A stretch of 62,549 nt of DNA from Allobosea sp. TND4EK4 (GTDB lineage Bacteria; Pseudomonadota; Alphaproteobacteria; Rhizobiales; Beijerinckiaceae), in assembly GCF_900156025.1 (NCBI RefSeq), contig NZ_FTMO01000016.1, positions 1 through 62,549 on the forward strand. Direction: 5' to 3'. Each line of letters begins with the position of its first letter. The first letter of the stretch is position 1. The notes below the pieces were generated by a model. That model ran no database searches. It was not told where the DNA came from and saw nothing but the letters and a program-made list of their open reading frames with translations. A program made the position numbers and the translations under genes. Positions 17,702-26,354 of this stretch are shown piece after piece.

Positions 17702-17805
17702 GGAGTGTCGCGCCGCTATCGGCCTTGGGGCGGTGACAGTCTGCCGCCAGCCATCGAGCGCTGCATCTTGGCCGAACTACCATATGGGAATGCTGCTCAC
17801 CCGCT

Positions 17806-17970
17806 TCATCGTGCCGCGCGCCGTGCCCGCCTCGCCTGATCACGACAGCGATCGGAGCAGGTGTCGATCGTCTCCCAGACGCGCGCCCACCTCTTGCGCC
17901 AGGCAAAGGGCCGCCGGCAAATCGTGCAGGTCTTGCTCGGCAGATCGGCCTTGCTGCGCATCTTCGGCAT
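17806..17970 (-). CDS. DUF2256 small zinc-ribbon-like protein
   Basis: A 54-residue protein, MPKMRSKADLPSKTC then TICRRPFAWRKRWARVWE and CSDRCRDQARR. The pattern K-x-D-L-P-x-K-x-C-x-x-C-x-R-P-F-x-W-R-K-K/R-W followed by C-S-x-R-C is that of DUF2256, a family of short proteins with two Cys pairs (C-x2-C and C-x3-C) likely to bind zinc. Its role is unknown; family members often sit near cryptochrome/photolyase genes, which are not in this window. It lies in a 359-base gap between the immunity-like gene and the RND pump; the flanking bases look non-coding. Confidence 0.75.
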   Translation of the reverse strand: MPKMRSKADLPSKTCTICRRPFAWRKRWARVWETIDTCSDRCRDQARRARRAAR

Positions 17971-18060
17971 GCGGGCGACGTTCGCTCCAGTCGCGTGACA
18001 TCTCCTGCTACGCCAGCGTGACGTCGTCGGATCAGGCGGCAGCTTCCGCGGAACGTTACC

Positions 18061-21000
18061 TCACTCCGCCGCCAGCCGCGGCGGCGGCCGTCCGCCCATC
18101 GCCTCCGCCGTCGCCTCGCCCGGCGTCGCATGCTCGGGGTCGTGGATCGGCTGCCACTGGCTCTCATCCTCGGGCGGGCTGAAGAAGCGGCCGAAGAGGC
18201 GCCCGGTCAGGCGGGAAAGATCGTCCATCACCGAATAGAAGGACGGCACGAAGATGAGCGACAGCACCGTCGAGACGATGAGGCCGCCGATCACCGCGAT
18301 CGCCATCGGGGAGCGGAACTCGCCGCCGTCGCCCACGCCATAGGCCGAGGGCGCCATGCCCGCCGCCATGGCGATGGTCGTCATCAGGATCGGGCGCGCG
18401 CGCTTGCGGCCGGCCTCGATCACGGCGGTCATCCGGTCCTTGCCCCGCGCGACCTCCTCGACCGCGAAATCGACCAGCATGATCGCGTTCTTGGTGACGA
18501 TGCCCATCAGCATCAGCAGCCCGATATAGACCGGCATCGAGACCGGCTTGCCGGTCGCCAGCAGCGCGATCACCACGCCGCCAAAGGACAGCGGCAGCGA
18601 GAGCAGGATCGTGATCGGCTGGAAGACCGAGCCGAACAGCAGGATCAGCACGGCGAGCACGAGCATCAGCCCGGTCGTCATCGCCTGGATGAAGCCCTGC
18701 ACCACCTCGCCCTGGATCTCGGCATCGCCCGTCGCCGCGATCCAGACGCCCTTCGGCAGGCCGACCTCGTTCACGATCTCCTCGAAAGTGTCCTGCGCCG
18801 TGCCCAGCTCGAAGCCGCGCTTGAGATCGGCGCCGATCTGCGCCCGCCGCACGCGGTCATAGCGATCGATCGAACTCGGCCCGTCGCCGAAGCCGATGCG
18901 CGCCACGGCGGTCAGCGGGATCGAGACCCCGCTCGTATTGGTCACGCGCAGAGCCGCGATGTTGCGGATGTCGGTCCGCGCCACCTCGTCGAGCTGCACG
19001 CGGATCGGCACCTGCCGGTCGCCCGCCGTGAACTTGGCGAGATTGGCGCCGACATCGCCCAATGTCGCGACGCGCACGGCTTCCGAGATCGCCTCCGGCG
19101 TGACGCCGAGGCTCGCCGCCTCCTCGAGCTTGGGCGTGATGCGCAATTCCGGCCGGTTGAGCGAGCCGGCGGTGGCGACATTGAGATAGCCGGGCACCTG
19201 ACGCATCCGCGCCTCGATCTTCGCCACCGCCTCGTCGAGCGCATCCCCGTCCTTGGAGAGGATCGAGAAGGCCATCTCGCGCTCGCCGCGCTCGTTGACA
19301 TACCAGGCGCGCACGTCCGGCACGCTGGCGAGCTTCTCGGCGATGGTGACCTTCAGCTCCTTCTGCCGGATCGAGCGCTCTGATTTATGCTTGAGCAGGA
19401 TGAAGACGGCGCCGCGCCGCACCTCGCGCTGGCCGGTCGGCGAGGCGCCGCCGAGCACGAAGACATCGCGCACCTCGGGAATCGTCTTCAGCGCGTCGAC
19501 CAGCTTGTCGGTGGTGACGCGCGTATCCTCCAGCGTCGCGCCGGGCGGCAGCTCGACCGAGGCGACGACGCGCGAGGTGTCCTCGTCGGGGATGAAGCCC
19601 GTCGGCAGCATCTGCGTCGCCTGGATCGACCCGAACAGGAACAGGAAGCCGACGATCAGCGTCGCATAGGCCGTGTTGAAGGGAATGGTCCGCCACCCCG
19701 AACCGTCGCGGCGCGGGAAGACCGGAATCCGCCGCTTCTTCAGCGTCGCCCGCAGCAGGCCGACATAGGCGCCCATGAGGCGTCCGTCCTTGGGGTCGGC
19801 ATGTTCGACCGGCTTCATCAGATAGGCCGCCATCATCGGCGTGATCAGCCGTGCGACCAGCAGGGAGAACAGCACGGCGACCGCGACCGTCAGCCCGAAC
19901 TGGCGGAAATACTGGCCGGCCACGCCGCCCATGAACGACACCGGCGCGAAGATCGCGACGATGGTGAGAGTGATCGCGATGACGGCGAGCCCGATCTCGT
20001 CGGCCGCCTCCATCGCGGCGCGGTAGGGCGACTTGCCCATCTTCATGTGCCGGACGATGTTCTCGATCTCGACGATGGCGTCATCGACGAGGATGCCGGT
20101 CACCAGCGTGATGCCGAGCAGGCTGACGAGGTTGAGCGAGAAGCCCATCAGCTGCATCGCCCAGAAGGTGGGAATCGCCGAGAGCGGAAGAGCGATCGCG
20201 GTGATCAGCGTCGCGCGCCAGTTGCGCAGGAACAGGAAGACCACGATGACCGCGAGCGCGGCGCCCTCCAGCAGCGTCTCCATCGCCGCCTTGTAGTTGC
20301 CGGCGGTATAGGCGACGGCATCGTCGATCGGCGCGATCCTGACGTCCGGATAGCGCTTGTTCAGCTCGGCGATGCGCTTCGAGACGACATCCTTCACCGA
20401 CAATTCGCTCGAACCCTTCGAGCGGAAGACCGCGAAGGAGACCACCGGGCTCTTGTTGAGGCGTCCGAAGGCGCGCGGCTCGGAACTGGAATCCTCGACG
20501 CGGCCGAGTTCCTTCAGCCGGACCTCGCGCCCGCCCGAGAGCGTGATCTTGGTCTCGGCGAGGTCGGCCACGGTCTTGGCGCCGGCGAGCGTGCGGATCG
20601 CCTGCTCCTGCCCGCCGACTTCGCCGCGACCGCCGGCGAGATCGACATTGGTCGCACGCACCTGCCGGTTGACCTCGCCGGCCGTGATGCCGAGTGCCAG
20701 CAGCCGGTCCGGATCGAGCGAAATGCGGATTTCGCGGTCGACGCCGCCATAGCGCTCGACGCGGCCAACGCCCTTCAACCCCTGCAATTCGCGCGCGACG
20801 ACGTCATCGACATGCCAGGAGAGCTGCTCCAGCGTCATGCCGGGCGAGGCCGCGCCATAGGTCAGGATCGACTGCCCCTCGACATCGATGCGCTGGATCA
20901 CCGGCTCGTCGATCGTGCGCGGCAGGTCGGCCCGGATCTTGGCGATGGCGTCCTTGACGTCGTTCACTGCCCGGTCGGTGTTGGTCTCCAGCCGGAATTC

Positions 21001-21285
21001 GATGATCGTCTGCGACTGGCCGTCGGTCAGCGTCGAGCGCAGGTGCTTGACGCCGGGGATGTTGGCGACCGCATCCTCGACCCGCTTGCTGACCTGCGTC
21101 TCCAGTTCGGCCGGCGCCGCGCCGGACTGCGTCACCGTGATCGAGACCAGCGGCACGTCAATGTTCGGAAAGCGCGTCACCGGGAGCTGCAAGAAGGAGA
21201 TAACCCCCAGCACGCAGAGCACGACGAAGAGCAGGATCGCCGGGATCGGCTTGCGGATCGACCAGGCGGAGAAATTGATATTCAT
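18061..21285 (-). CDS. RND efflux pump, inner-membrane transporter (HAE1/AcrB type)
   Basis: A 1074-residue RND transporter. MNINFSAWSIRKPIPAILLF starts the first membrane helix, followed by a large periplasmic loop, a block of helices, a second loop and a final helix block. GILVDDAIVEIENI places the proton-relay Asp pair at residues 401-402, as in AcrB. The ATG at 21285 is 13 bases downstream of the adaptor stop. With the adaptor and TetR gene it forms a drug or solvent efflux unit; no outer-membrane channel gene is adjacent, so a shared TolC-type channel is likely. Confidence 0.92.
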   Translation of the reverse strand: MNINFSAWSIRKPIPAILLFVVLCVLGVISFLQLPVTRFPNIDVPLVSITVTQSGAAPAELETQVSKRVEDAVANIPGVKHLRSTLTDGQSQTIIEFRLETNTDRAVNDVKDAIAKIRADLPRTIDEPVIQRIDVEGQSILTYGAASPGMTLEQLSWHVDDVVARELQGLKGVGRVERYGGVDREIRISLDPDRLLALGITAGEVNRQVRATNVDLAGGRGEVGGQEQAIRTLAGAKTVADLAETKITLSGGREVRLKELGRVEDSSSEPRAFGRLNKSPVVSFAVFRSKGSSELSVKDVVSKRIAELNKRYPDVRIAPIDDAVAYTAGNYKAAMETLLEGAALAVIVVFLFLRNWRATLITAIALPLSAIPTFWAMQLMGFSLNLVSLLGITLVTGILVDDAIVEIENIVRHMKMGKSPYRAAMEAADEIGLAVIAITLTIVAIFAPVSFMGGVAGQYFRQFGLTVAVAVLFSLLVARLITPMMAAYLMKPVEHADPKDGRLMGAYVGLLRATLKKRRIPVFPRRDGSGWRTIPFNTAYATLIVGFLFLFGSIQATQMLPTGFIPDEDTSRVVASVELPPGATLEDTRVTTDKLVDALKTIPEVRDVFVLGGASPTGQREVRRGAVFILLKHKSERSIRQKELKVTIAEKLASVPDVRAWYVNERGEREMAFSILSKDGDALDEAVAKIEARMRQVPGYLNVATAGSLNRPELRITPKLEEAASLGVTPEAISEAVRVATLGDVGANLAKFTAGDRQVPIRVQLDEVARTDIRNIAALRVTNTSGVSIPLTAVARIGFGDGPSSIDRYDRVRRAQIGADLKRGFELGTAQDTFEEIVNEVGLPKGVWIAATGDAEIQGEVVQGFIQAMTTGLMLVLAVLILLFGSVFQPITILLSLPLSFGGVVIALLATGKPVSMPVYIGLLMLMGIVTKNAIMLVDFAVEEVARGKDRMTAVIEAGRKRARPILMTTIAMAAGMAPSAYGVGDGGEFRSPMAIAVIGGLIVSTVLSLIFVPSFYSVMDDLSRLTGRLFGRFFSPPEDESQWQPIHDPEHATPGEATAEAMGGRPPPRLAAE

Positions 21286-21298
21286 GCTGCCCGCCCCG

Positions 21299-22486
21299 TC
21301 AGTTCGTCGGAACCGGGGTGACGACATCGCCGTCGCGCACGAAGGTGCCGGCGCGCGCCACCACCATCTCCCCTTCGGCAAGGCCGGAGACGATCTCGAC
21401 GCGACCGCCGCCCATCAGCCCGAGCGTAACCTTGCGGGTCTCGACCCTGCCGCCCTTGACCACCTGCGCCGTCGCGGCGCCTCGGATATAGGTCACCGCC
21501 GAGAGGGGCAGGGTGATGGCGCTCTTGCGCCCGGTCTCGATCACGCCCTTGGCGAAGCTGCCGATGGCGACTGACGGGTTGCCATCCAGCGCCACCCGCA
21601 CCCGCCCGAGCCGGGACGCCTGGTCCACCTCCGGCGCGATCAGCCGGATCGTGCCGGCCAGCGCCTCGCGAGCGCCGGCAGGTATCACCGCCACCTTCTG
21701 GCCGATCTTCAGGTTCGGCAGCTCGACCTCGGCGACATCCGCCTGCAGCTCGATGGCGCCCTCTGCGATGATGCGGAACAGCGGCTCGCTGGATGCCATC
21801 GGTGCGATGGCGCCCAGCCTCGCCGACCGGCGGCTGATGACGCCGCCGGCCGGCGCCTTGATCTCGGTGCGCGCCAGCCTGAGCTCGATGTCGCGCCCCT
21901 GCGCCTTCGCCGACGCCAAGTCGGCGGTCGCGATCGCCAGCGCCTGTCGTGCCGAATTCGCCCGCGCCTGGCCCGAGCGGGCCGCCGCAGAACGCTGGTC
22001 GAAGGTCTCGGCGCTGGCATTCCCGCTGTCGCGCAGGGTCTTTGTCCGGTCGAAAGCATTGTTCGCCTGGACGAGATTGGCGTCGGCCTCGGCGATCTGC
22101 GCGTTGGCCTGCGCGATGCTGGCCTCGGCGCGGGCGATCTGCGCGTCGTTCTGGCCCTTCTGGACCTCGAGCATGCTGCGGTTGAGCCGCACCAGCACCT
22201 GGCCCTTGGCGACCCTGTCCCCCTCCTCGGCCAGGATCTCGACGATGGACAGGCCATCGACCTCCGGCCCGACCAGCACCTCGTCCCGCGCCGCCAGCGA
22301 CCCGGCGACAACGACGCTCTGGACGATCTCGGTCGTTGTCGCCGGCGTCACCGTCACGGACGGGCCGGCGGCCTGCTTGGTCGCTGCCGGCTCCTGGGCG
22401 AGCGCGGAGGTTCCGCCAAGGCCGGTGAGAAGCCCCAGAACCGCAAGACCGGAGAGGGCGCGGCGAAGCCCGGTGATCGTCGTCAT
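21299..22486 (-). CDS. RND efflux periplasmic adaptor (membrane fusion protein)
   Basis: A 395-residue HlyD/AcrA-like protein with signal peptide MTTITGLRRALSGLAVLGLL ending TSALAQEP. A lipoyl half-motif (VVAGSLAARDEVLVGPEVDG, then AEEGDRVAKGQVLVRL) is followed by a long coiled coil (about 110-190, with IARAEASIAQANAQIAEADA) and the second lipoyl half (ARTEIKAPAGGVISRR). It links the RND pump to an outer-membrane channel. GGAG 6 bases upstream of ATG 22486 supports this start; ATG 22498 is an alternative. It lies between the regulator and the pump in one leftward unit. Confidence 0.9.
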   Translation of the reverse strand: MTTITGLRRALSGLAVLGLLTGLGGTSALAQEPAATKQAAGPSVTVTPATTTEIVQSVVVAGSLAARDEVLVGPEVDGLSIVEILAEEGDRVAKGQVLVRLNRSMLEVQKGQNDAQIARAEASIAQANAQIAEADANLVQANNAFDRTKTLRDSGNASAETFDQRSAAARSGQARANSARQALAIATADLASAKAQGRDIELRLARTEIKAPAGGVISRRSARLGAIAPMASSEPLFRIIAEGAIELQADVAEVELPNLKIGQKVAVIPAGAREALAGTIRLIAPEVDQASRLGRVRVALDGNPSVAIGSFAKGVIETGRKSAITLPLSAVTYIRGAATAQVVKGGRVETRKVTLGLMGGGRVEIVSGLAEGEMVVARAGTFVRDGDVVTPVPTN

Positions 22487-22536
22487 CCTGCACTCCATCG
22501 GGTCTTGGTGAGCGTCGCGCTGAGCAATCGGGGACA

Positions 22537-23172
22537 TCACGCGTCTCCCTCCACATCCGGCAGCAAGGTCGTCTGCGCCAGCACGCGCATGCTGATGAAA
22601 AGCGTCTCAGCCGCGGTCGCGCTGTCGAAATCGGGATCGACTGCGCGCCGGCACAGAAAGCCGTCGGCCATCATGCTGATCGCCAGCAGGAAGCGCCGAT
22701 CGTCCAGCCGCGCAGGCAGCTCGCCATTGCGCTTCGCATCGGCGATGGCAGCGGACAGCCCGGCCATGACCGTGCCGTCGATCCCGGCGCACATCTGCGC
22801 CATCGCGGGGTTCCGCGCGGCTTCAGCCCAGATCTGCAGGGCGATGACCGCCTTGTCGCGCGGGTCCTCGACCAGATGCTTGCGGCCCAGCGCCTCGAGC
22901 TGATCGAGCAGCGGCCCCTTGCCGGGGCAGAGATTGGCGAAATCCGCGGCGATGTTGCTGCGGTCGCGCTCGGCGAGGCCCGCCACGATCGCGTCCTTGG
23001 AAGAGAAGTATCGATAGAGATTGCCAGGACTCATGCCTGCCTCACCCGCGACGTCCTGCATCGTCGCGGCATGGAAGCCGGCGCGCGCAAAGACGCGCTC
23101 CGCCGCATCCAGGATGCGGATATGACGCTCGGACAGGGACGGCTGGGCGTCGGCTGCTACAGAAACAGACAT
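22537..23172 (-). CDS. TetR-family regulator of the RND efflux unit
   Basis: A 211-residue TetR/AcrR regulator. The N-terminal helix-turn-helix is clear (ATMQDVAGEAGMSPGNLYRY, then FSSKDAIVAGL); the C-terminal part is a ligand-binding helical domain. First gene of the leftward unit TetR-adaptor-RND pump. A perfect palindrome 16 bases upstream of its start (23189-23212) is the probable operator, so it is expected to repress itself and the pump until a pump substrate binds. Confidence 0.9.
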   Translation of the reverse strand: MSVSVAADAQPSLSERHIRILDAAERVFARAGFHAATMQDVAGEAGMSPGNLYRYFSSKDAIVAGLAERDRSNIAADFANLCPGKGPLLDQLEALGRKHLVEDPRDKAVIALQIWAEAARNPAMAQMCAGIDGTVMAGLSAAIADAKRNGELPARLDDRRFLLAISMMADGFLCRRAVDPDFDSATAAETLFISMRVLAQTTLLPDVEGDA

Positions 23173-23188
23173 ATGAAACCGGCGAATA

Positions 23189-23212
23189 ATGAGAATGAAC
23201 GTTCATTCTCAT
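23189..23212. promoter_or_regulatory. 24-bp perfect palindrome, likely TetR operator
   Basis: ATGAGAATGAAC (23189-23200) followed at once by its exact reverse complement GTTCATTCTCAT (23201-23212). The core GAATGAACGTTCATTC resembles operators of AcrR/TetR-type efflux regulators, and it lies 16 bases upstream of the tetR start codon. A 24-bp perfect palindrome is very unlikely by chance in this GC-rich DNA. Confidence 0.85.
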
Positions 23213-23401
23213 GCCGGATTTCCGCCGCGCGGTCAAGCGAACAGACGGCGCAGCTCTGCTTTGCCTGCAAAAAGGGCATGGTCGGTCCGCGTCCCGGGCC
23301 GTCTCACGGCGCAGGATTTGCTTGCCGACACGGGGAGCCCGCCCCATTCTCTCCGTCCTCACCCCTCCCCCTGCCGGGCGCTGGCGAGCCTCTTGTCGCT
23401 G

Positions 23402-24202
23402 ATGAACAATCACGCTTTCCCCCTCTTGCCGGCCGGCCCCGTCCGGGGTTCGACACGCCGGCCGGACGCGCGCCAGCCGAAGCCGGTTCTCATCGTGCTG
23501 CATCAGGAGCATTCGACGCCCGGCCGCGTCGGCCGGCTGCTGCAGGCGCGCGGCCATGTCCTGGACATCCGCAAGCCGCGCTTCGGCGACCCGCTGCCGC
23601 AGACCATGCGCGATCATGCCGGCGCGGTGATCTTCGGCGGGCCGATGGGCGCCAACGATCCGGACGACTTCATCAAGGCGGAGATCGACTGGATCGGCAC
23701 ATGCCTGAAGGAGGACGCGCCCTTTCTGGGCATCTGCCTCGGGGCGCAGATGCTGGCCAAGCAGATGGGCGCGCGCGTCTACACCCATGGCGAAGGACGC
23801 GCCGAGGTCGGGTATTATCCGCTGGAGATCACGGAAAACGGCCGGGAACACGCGGCAGAGGCGGGGTTCCGGTGGCCGGGGACGGTCTATCAGTGGCACC
23901 GCGATGGATTCGACTGTCCCTGTGACGCGCAATGCCTCGCCATCGGCGGCGATTTCCCGACCCAGGCGATCCGGGCCGCCTCCAGGGTCTACGGCGTCCA
24001 GTTCCACCCCGAGGTGACGCCGGCGATGATGTATCGCTGGTCGGTGCGCGGCTACGAGCGCACGCTGATGCCGGGCGCCCAGCTCGGCCATACCCATATT
24101 CCCGGCTGGTTCCAGCACGACCCGGCGATCCGGCTCTGGCTCGACGCCTTTCTCGACCATTGGCTGAAGGAGCCGGCGGAAGCCGGAACGGCAACCGCGT
24201 GA
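23402..24202 (+). CDS. Class I glutamine amidotransferase domain protein
   Basis: A 266-residue stand-alone GATase1 protein. The nucleophile elbow is LGICLGAQMLA (catalytic Cys) and the His-Glu pair lies in YGVQFHPEVTPAMM; GPMGANDPDDFIKAEIDWI is typical of the GMP-synthase-like GATase group (YfeJ/GuaA-like) that acts on gamma-glutamyl or related amides. The last half-dozen codons overlap the start of the DadA-like gene (GTGA at 24199-24202), so they are co-expressed. The start at 23402 has no strong ribosome-binding site, and the long open frame upstream is not protein-like. Its true acceptor is unknown. Confidence 0.8.
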   Translation: MNNHAFPLLPAGPVRGSTRRPDARQPKPVLIVLHQEHSTPGRVGRLLQARGHVLDIRKPRFGDPLPQTMRDHAGAVIFGGPMGANDPDDFIKAEIDWIGTCLKEDAPFLGICLGAQMLAKQMGARVYTHGEGRAEVGYYPLEITENGREHAAEAGFRWPGTVYQWHRDGFDCPCDAQCLAIGGDFPTQAIRAASRVYGVQFHPEVTPAMMYRWSVRGYERTLMPGAQLGHTHIPGWFQHDPAIRLWLDAFLDHWLKEPAEAGTATA

Positions 24203-25440
24203 CACGTTCAGCTCTCGTTCTCGGCGCCGGCATGGTCGGCGTCTCCTGCGCGCTCGCGCTCCAGAAGCGCGGCTTCGCCGTCACGCTGGTCGATCGGCGG
24301 GAGCCGGGCCGCGAAACCTCCTACGGCAATGCCGGGGTGCTCGCCGCCTCCTCGATCGTTCCGCTGAACAACCCCTCGATCTACGCCAAGATCGCCGGCT
24401 ATCTCGGCAACCGCCATCCTGCGCTCAATCTGAGCTGGCGCCGCGCCTTCCGGCAGCCCGGCTGGCTGCTGCGCTTCCTCTGGGAGGCGCGGCCCTCGCA
24501 GGCCAAGGCCCGCATCGCCGCGCTGCAGGCGCTGACTGCCGACACGGTCGAGCGCCACCGCGCCCTGATGGCCGAGGCCGGCGTGTCGCATCGCCTGCGG
24601 GAGACCGGCACGCTCAAGCTCTGGCGCAGCGAGGCCGGGCATGATGCCGCGCGGGCCGAGCACGACTTCCTCAAGCGCCATGGCATCGAGTCCCAGATCC
24701 TCGACCGGCAAGGCATTTCCGGCGTCGAGCCCGGCCTGAGGCCGATCTTCCCTGCCGGACTCTTCATCCCCTGCGTCGGCTCGGTCGATTCACCAGGCGC
24801 CGTCACGGCCGCCTATGCCGCCCTCTTCGCCGAACGTGGCGGCAGGATCGAGCAGGCCGCCGTGACGAGCCTTGCCCGGCACCGCGATGGCTGGCGTGCG
24901 AACACCGCTTCAGGCAGCTTCGAAGCCGACATCGCCGTGGTCGCGCTCGGCCCCTGGAGCGGAGACCTGCTGAAGCCGCTCGGCATCGACCCCTGGCTGG
25001 ATGTCGAGCGCGGTTATCACCGCCATCTCGCGCCGGAAGCGGGGGCCTCCTTGTCACGCACCGTCTACGACGTCGATGGCGCCTTTTACATGGCTCCGAT
25101 GGAACAGGGCTACCGCATCACCAGCGGCGTCGACCTGTCCTTCCGCGACGCTCCCGACGACCACCGCCAGATCGACGGCGTGACGGCGGCGGCCCGCGAA
25201 GCCTTCCCGCTGGGTGAGGTCGTCGGCGAGACCTGGCGCGGCGCACGCCCGACCCTGCCGGATTCCCTGCCGATGATCGGCGAGGCGCCGCGGAACCCGG
25301 GCCTCTGGCTCGCCTTCGGCAACCAGCATGTCGGCTTCTCGACCGGCCCGATCACCGGGGAGATCATCGCCGCCCTGGCCTGCGGCGAGAAGCCGCCGAT
25401 CGATCCGACGCCGTTCCGGCCGGGGCGCTATATCCGCTGA
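24199..25440 (+). CDS. FAD-dependent D-amino-acid dehydrogenase (DadA-like)
   Basis: A 413-residue DAO-family oxidoreductase. The Rossmann motif is LVLGAGMVGVSCALAL; the next FAD element is DRREPGRETSYGNAGV, matching the DadA pattern; the C-terminal FAD contact is FGNQHVGFSTGPITGEI. DadA enzymes oxidise D-amino acids to 2-oxo acids and pass electrons to the respiratory chain. The GTG start overlaps the amidotransferase stop. The pairing hints that the amidotransferase releases or handles a substrate or product of this oxidation, but nothing in the sequence proves it. Confidence 0.83.
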   Translation: MTRSALVLGAGMVGVSCALALQKRGFAVTLVDRREPGRETSYGNAGVLAASSIVPLNNPSIYAKIAGYLGNRHPALNLSWRRAFRQPGWLLRFLWEARPSQAKARIAALQALTADTVERHRALMAEAGVSHRLRETGTLKLWRSEAGHDAARAEHDFLKRHGIESQILDRQGISGVEPGLRPIFPAGLFIPCVGSVDSPGAVTAAYAALFAERGGRIEQAAVTSLARHRDGWRANTASGSFEADIAVVALGPWSGDLLKPLGIDPWLDVERGYHRHLAPEAGASLSRTVYDVDGAFYMAPMEQGYRITSGVDLSFRDAPDDHRQIDGVTAAAREAFPLGEVVGETWRGARPTLPDSLPMIGEAPRNPGLWLAFGNQHVGFSTGPITGEIIAALACGEKPPIDPTPFRPGRYIR

Positions 25441-25493
25441 GACTGGCGAGATTCATCCAGAACCGGCCGCCGCTCGCCTGGGTGGCACCAACG

Positions 25494-25521
25494 AAAAACG
25501 CCAGCCCGAAGACTGGCGTTT
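25494..25521. terminator. Bidirectional terminator after dadA-like gene and sdhB
   Basis: Stem AAACGCCAG (25496-25504) / CTGGCGTTT (25513-25521) with an 8-base loop lies between converging genes. A run of five A (25494-25498) provides a U tract for the leftward sdh transcript, and TTT follows for the rightward one, so it can stop both. Confidence 0.8.
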
Positions 25522-25553
25522 GACCGAAAGCCCTGAAAGTGCGGGCCGGCGCG

Positions 25554-26351
25554 TCAGACCTGGCGCGCCACCATCATCTTCTTCACCTCCGCGATCGCCT
25601 TGGCCGGGTTCAGGCCCTTGGGACAGGCGTTCGCGCAGTTCATGATGGTGTGGCAGCGATAGAGCCGGAAGGGATCTTCCAGATTGTCGAGCCGCTCGCC
25701 GGTCGATTCGTCGCGGGAATCGATCAGCCAGCGATAGGCCTGCAGCAGCGCGGCGGGGCCGAGATAGCGGTCGCCATTCCACCAATAGCTCGGGCAGGAG
25801 GTCGAGCAGCAGGCGCAGAGGATGCACTCGTAGAGGCCGTCGAGCTTCTCGCGGTCGTCCTTGGCCTGGCGCCATTCCTTCTCGGGGGCCGGCGTCGTCG
25901 TCTGCAGCCAGGGCTCGATCGAGGCGTGCTGGGCGTAGAAGCGCGTCAGGTCCGGCACGAGGTCCTTGACCACCGGCATATGCGGCAGCGGATAGATCGT
26001 GACCCGGCCGGCATTCTTGCCGGTGCCGCCGCACTCGTCGATGCCGGTGGTGCAGGCGAGCCCGTTCTTGCCGTCCATGTTCATGGCGCAGGAGCCGCAG
26101 ATGCCCTCGCGGCAGGAGCGGCGGAAGGTCAGCGTCGGGTCGACCTTGTTCTTGATCCAGATCAGCGCGTCGAGAACCATCGGCCCGCAATCGTCGCGAT
26201 CGACGTAATAGGTGTCGGTGCGCGGATTCTCGGTGTCGTCCGGGCTCCAGCGATAGACCTTGAACTCGGTCAGCTTCTTGGCGCCGGCCGGCTTCGGCCA
26301 GGCCTTGCCCTCGACGAGGCGGGAGTTCTTCGGGAGATTGAATTCAGCCAT
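25554..26351 (-). CDS. sdhB: Succinate dehydrogenase iron-sulfur subunit
   Basis: A 265-residue subunit of complex II that carries electrons from SdhA flavin to quinone. The [2Fe-2S] cysteines are in [21 protein letters not shown], given here as one motif at about residues 70-90, the [4Fe-4S] set in [12 protein letters not shown] and the [3Fe-4S] set in [17 protein letters not shown]. Length fits the family. Last gene of the leftward sdhC-D-A-B operon, 3 bases after sdhA. Confidence 0.96.
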   Translation of the reverse strand: MAEFNLPKNSRLVEGKAWPKPAGAKKLTEFKVYRWSPDDTENPRTDTYYVDRDDCGPMVLDALIWIKNKVDPTLTFRRSCREGICGSCAMNMDGKNGLACTTGIDECGGTGKNAGRVTIYPLPHMPVVKDLVPDLTRFYAQHASIEPWLQTTTPAPEKEWRQAKDDREKLDGLYECILCACCSTSCPSYWWNGDRYLGPAALLQAYRWLIDSRDESTGERLDNLEDPFRLYRCHTIMNCANACPKGLNPAKAIAEVKKMMVARQV

Positions 26352-26354
26352 CGC

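Noticed and set aside
17604..18167. 187-codon minus frame over the DUF2256 region
   Set aside because: Arg-rich shadow in a different frame from the 54-codon DUF2256 gene, which has a clear family pattern.
19387..21321. 644-codon + strand frame across the RND gene
   Set aside because: Low-complexity Arg/Asp-rich translation opposite the RND pump; no start region and no family pattern.
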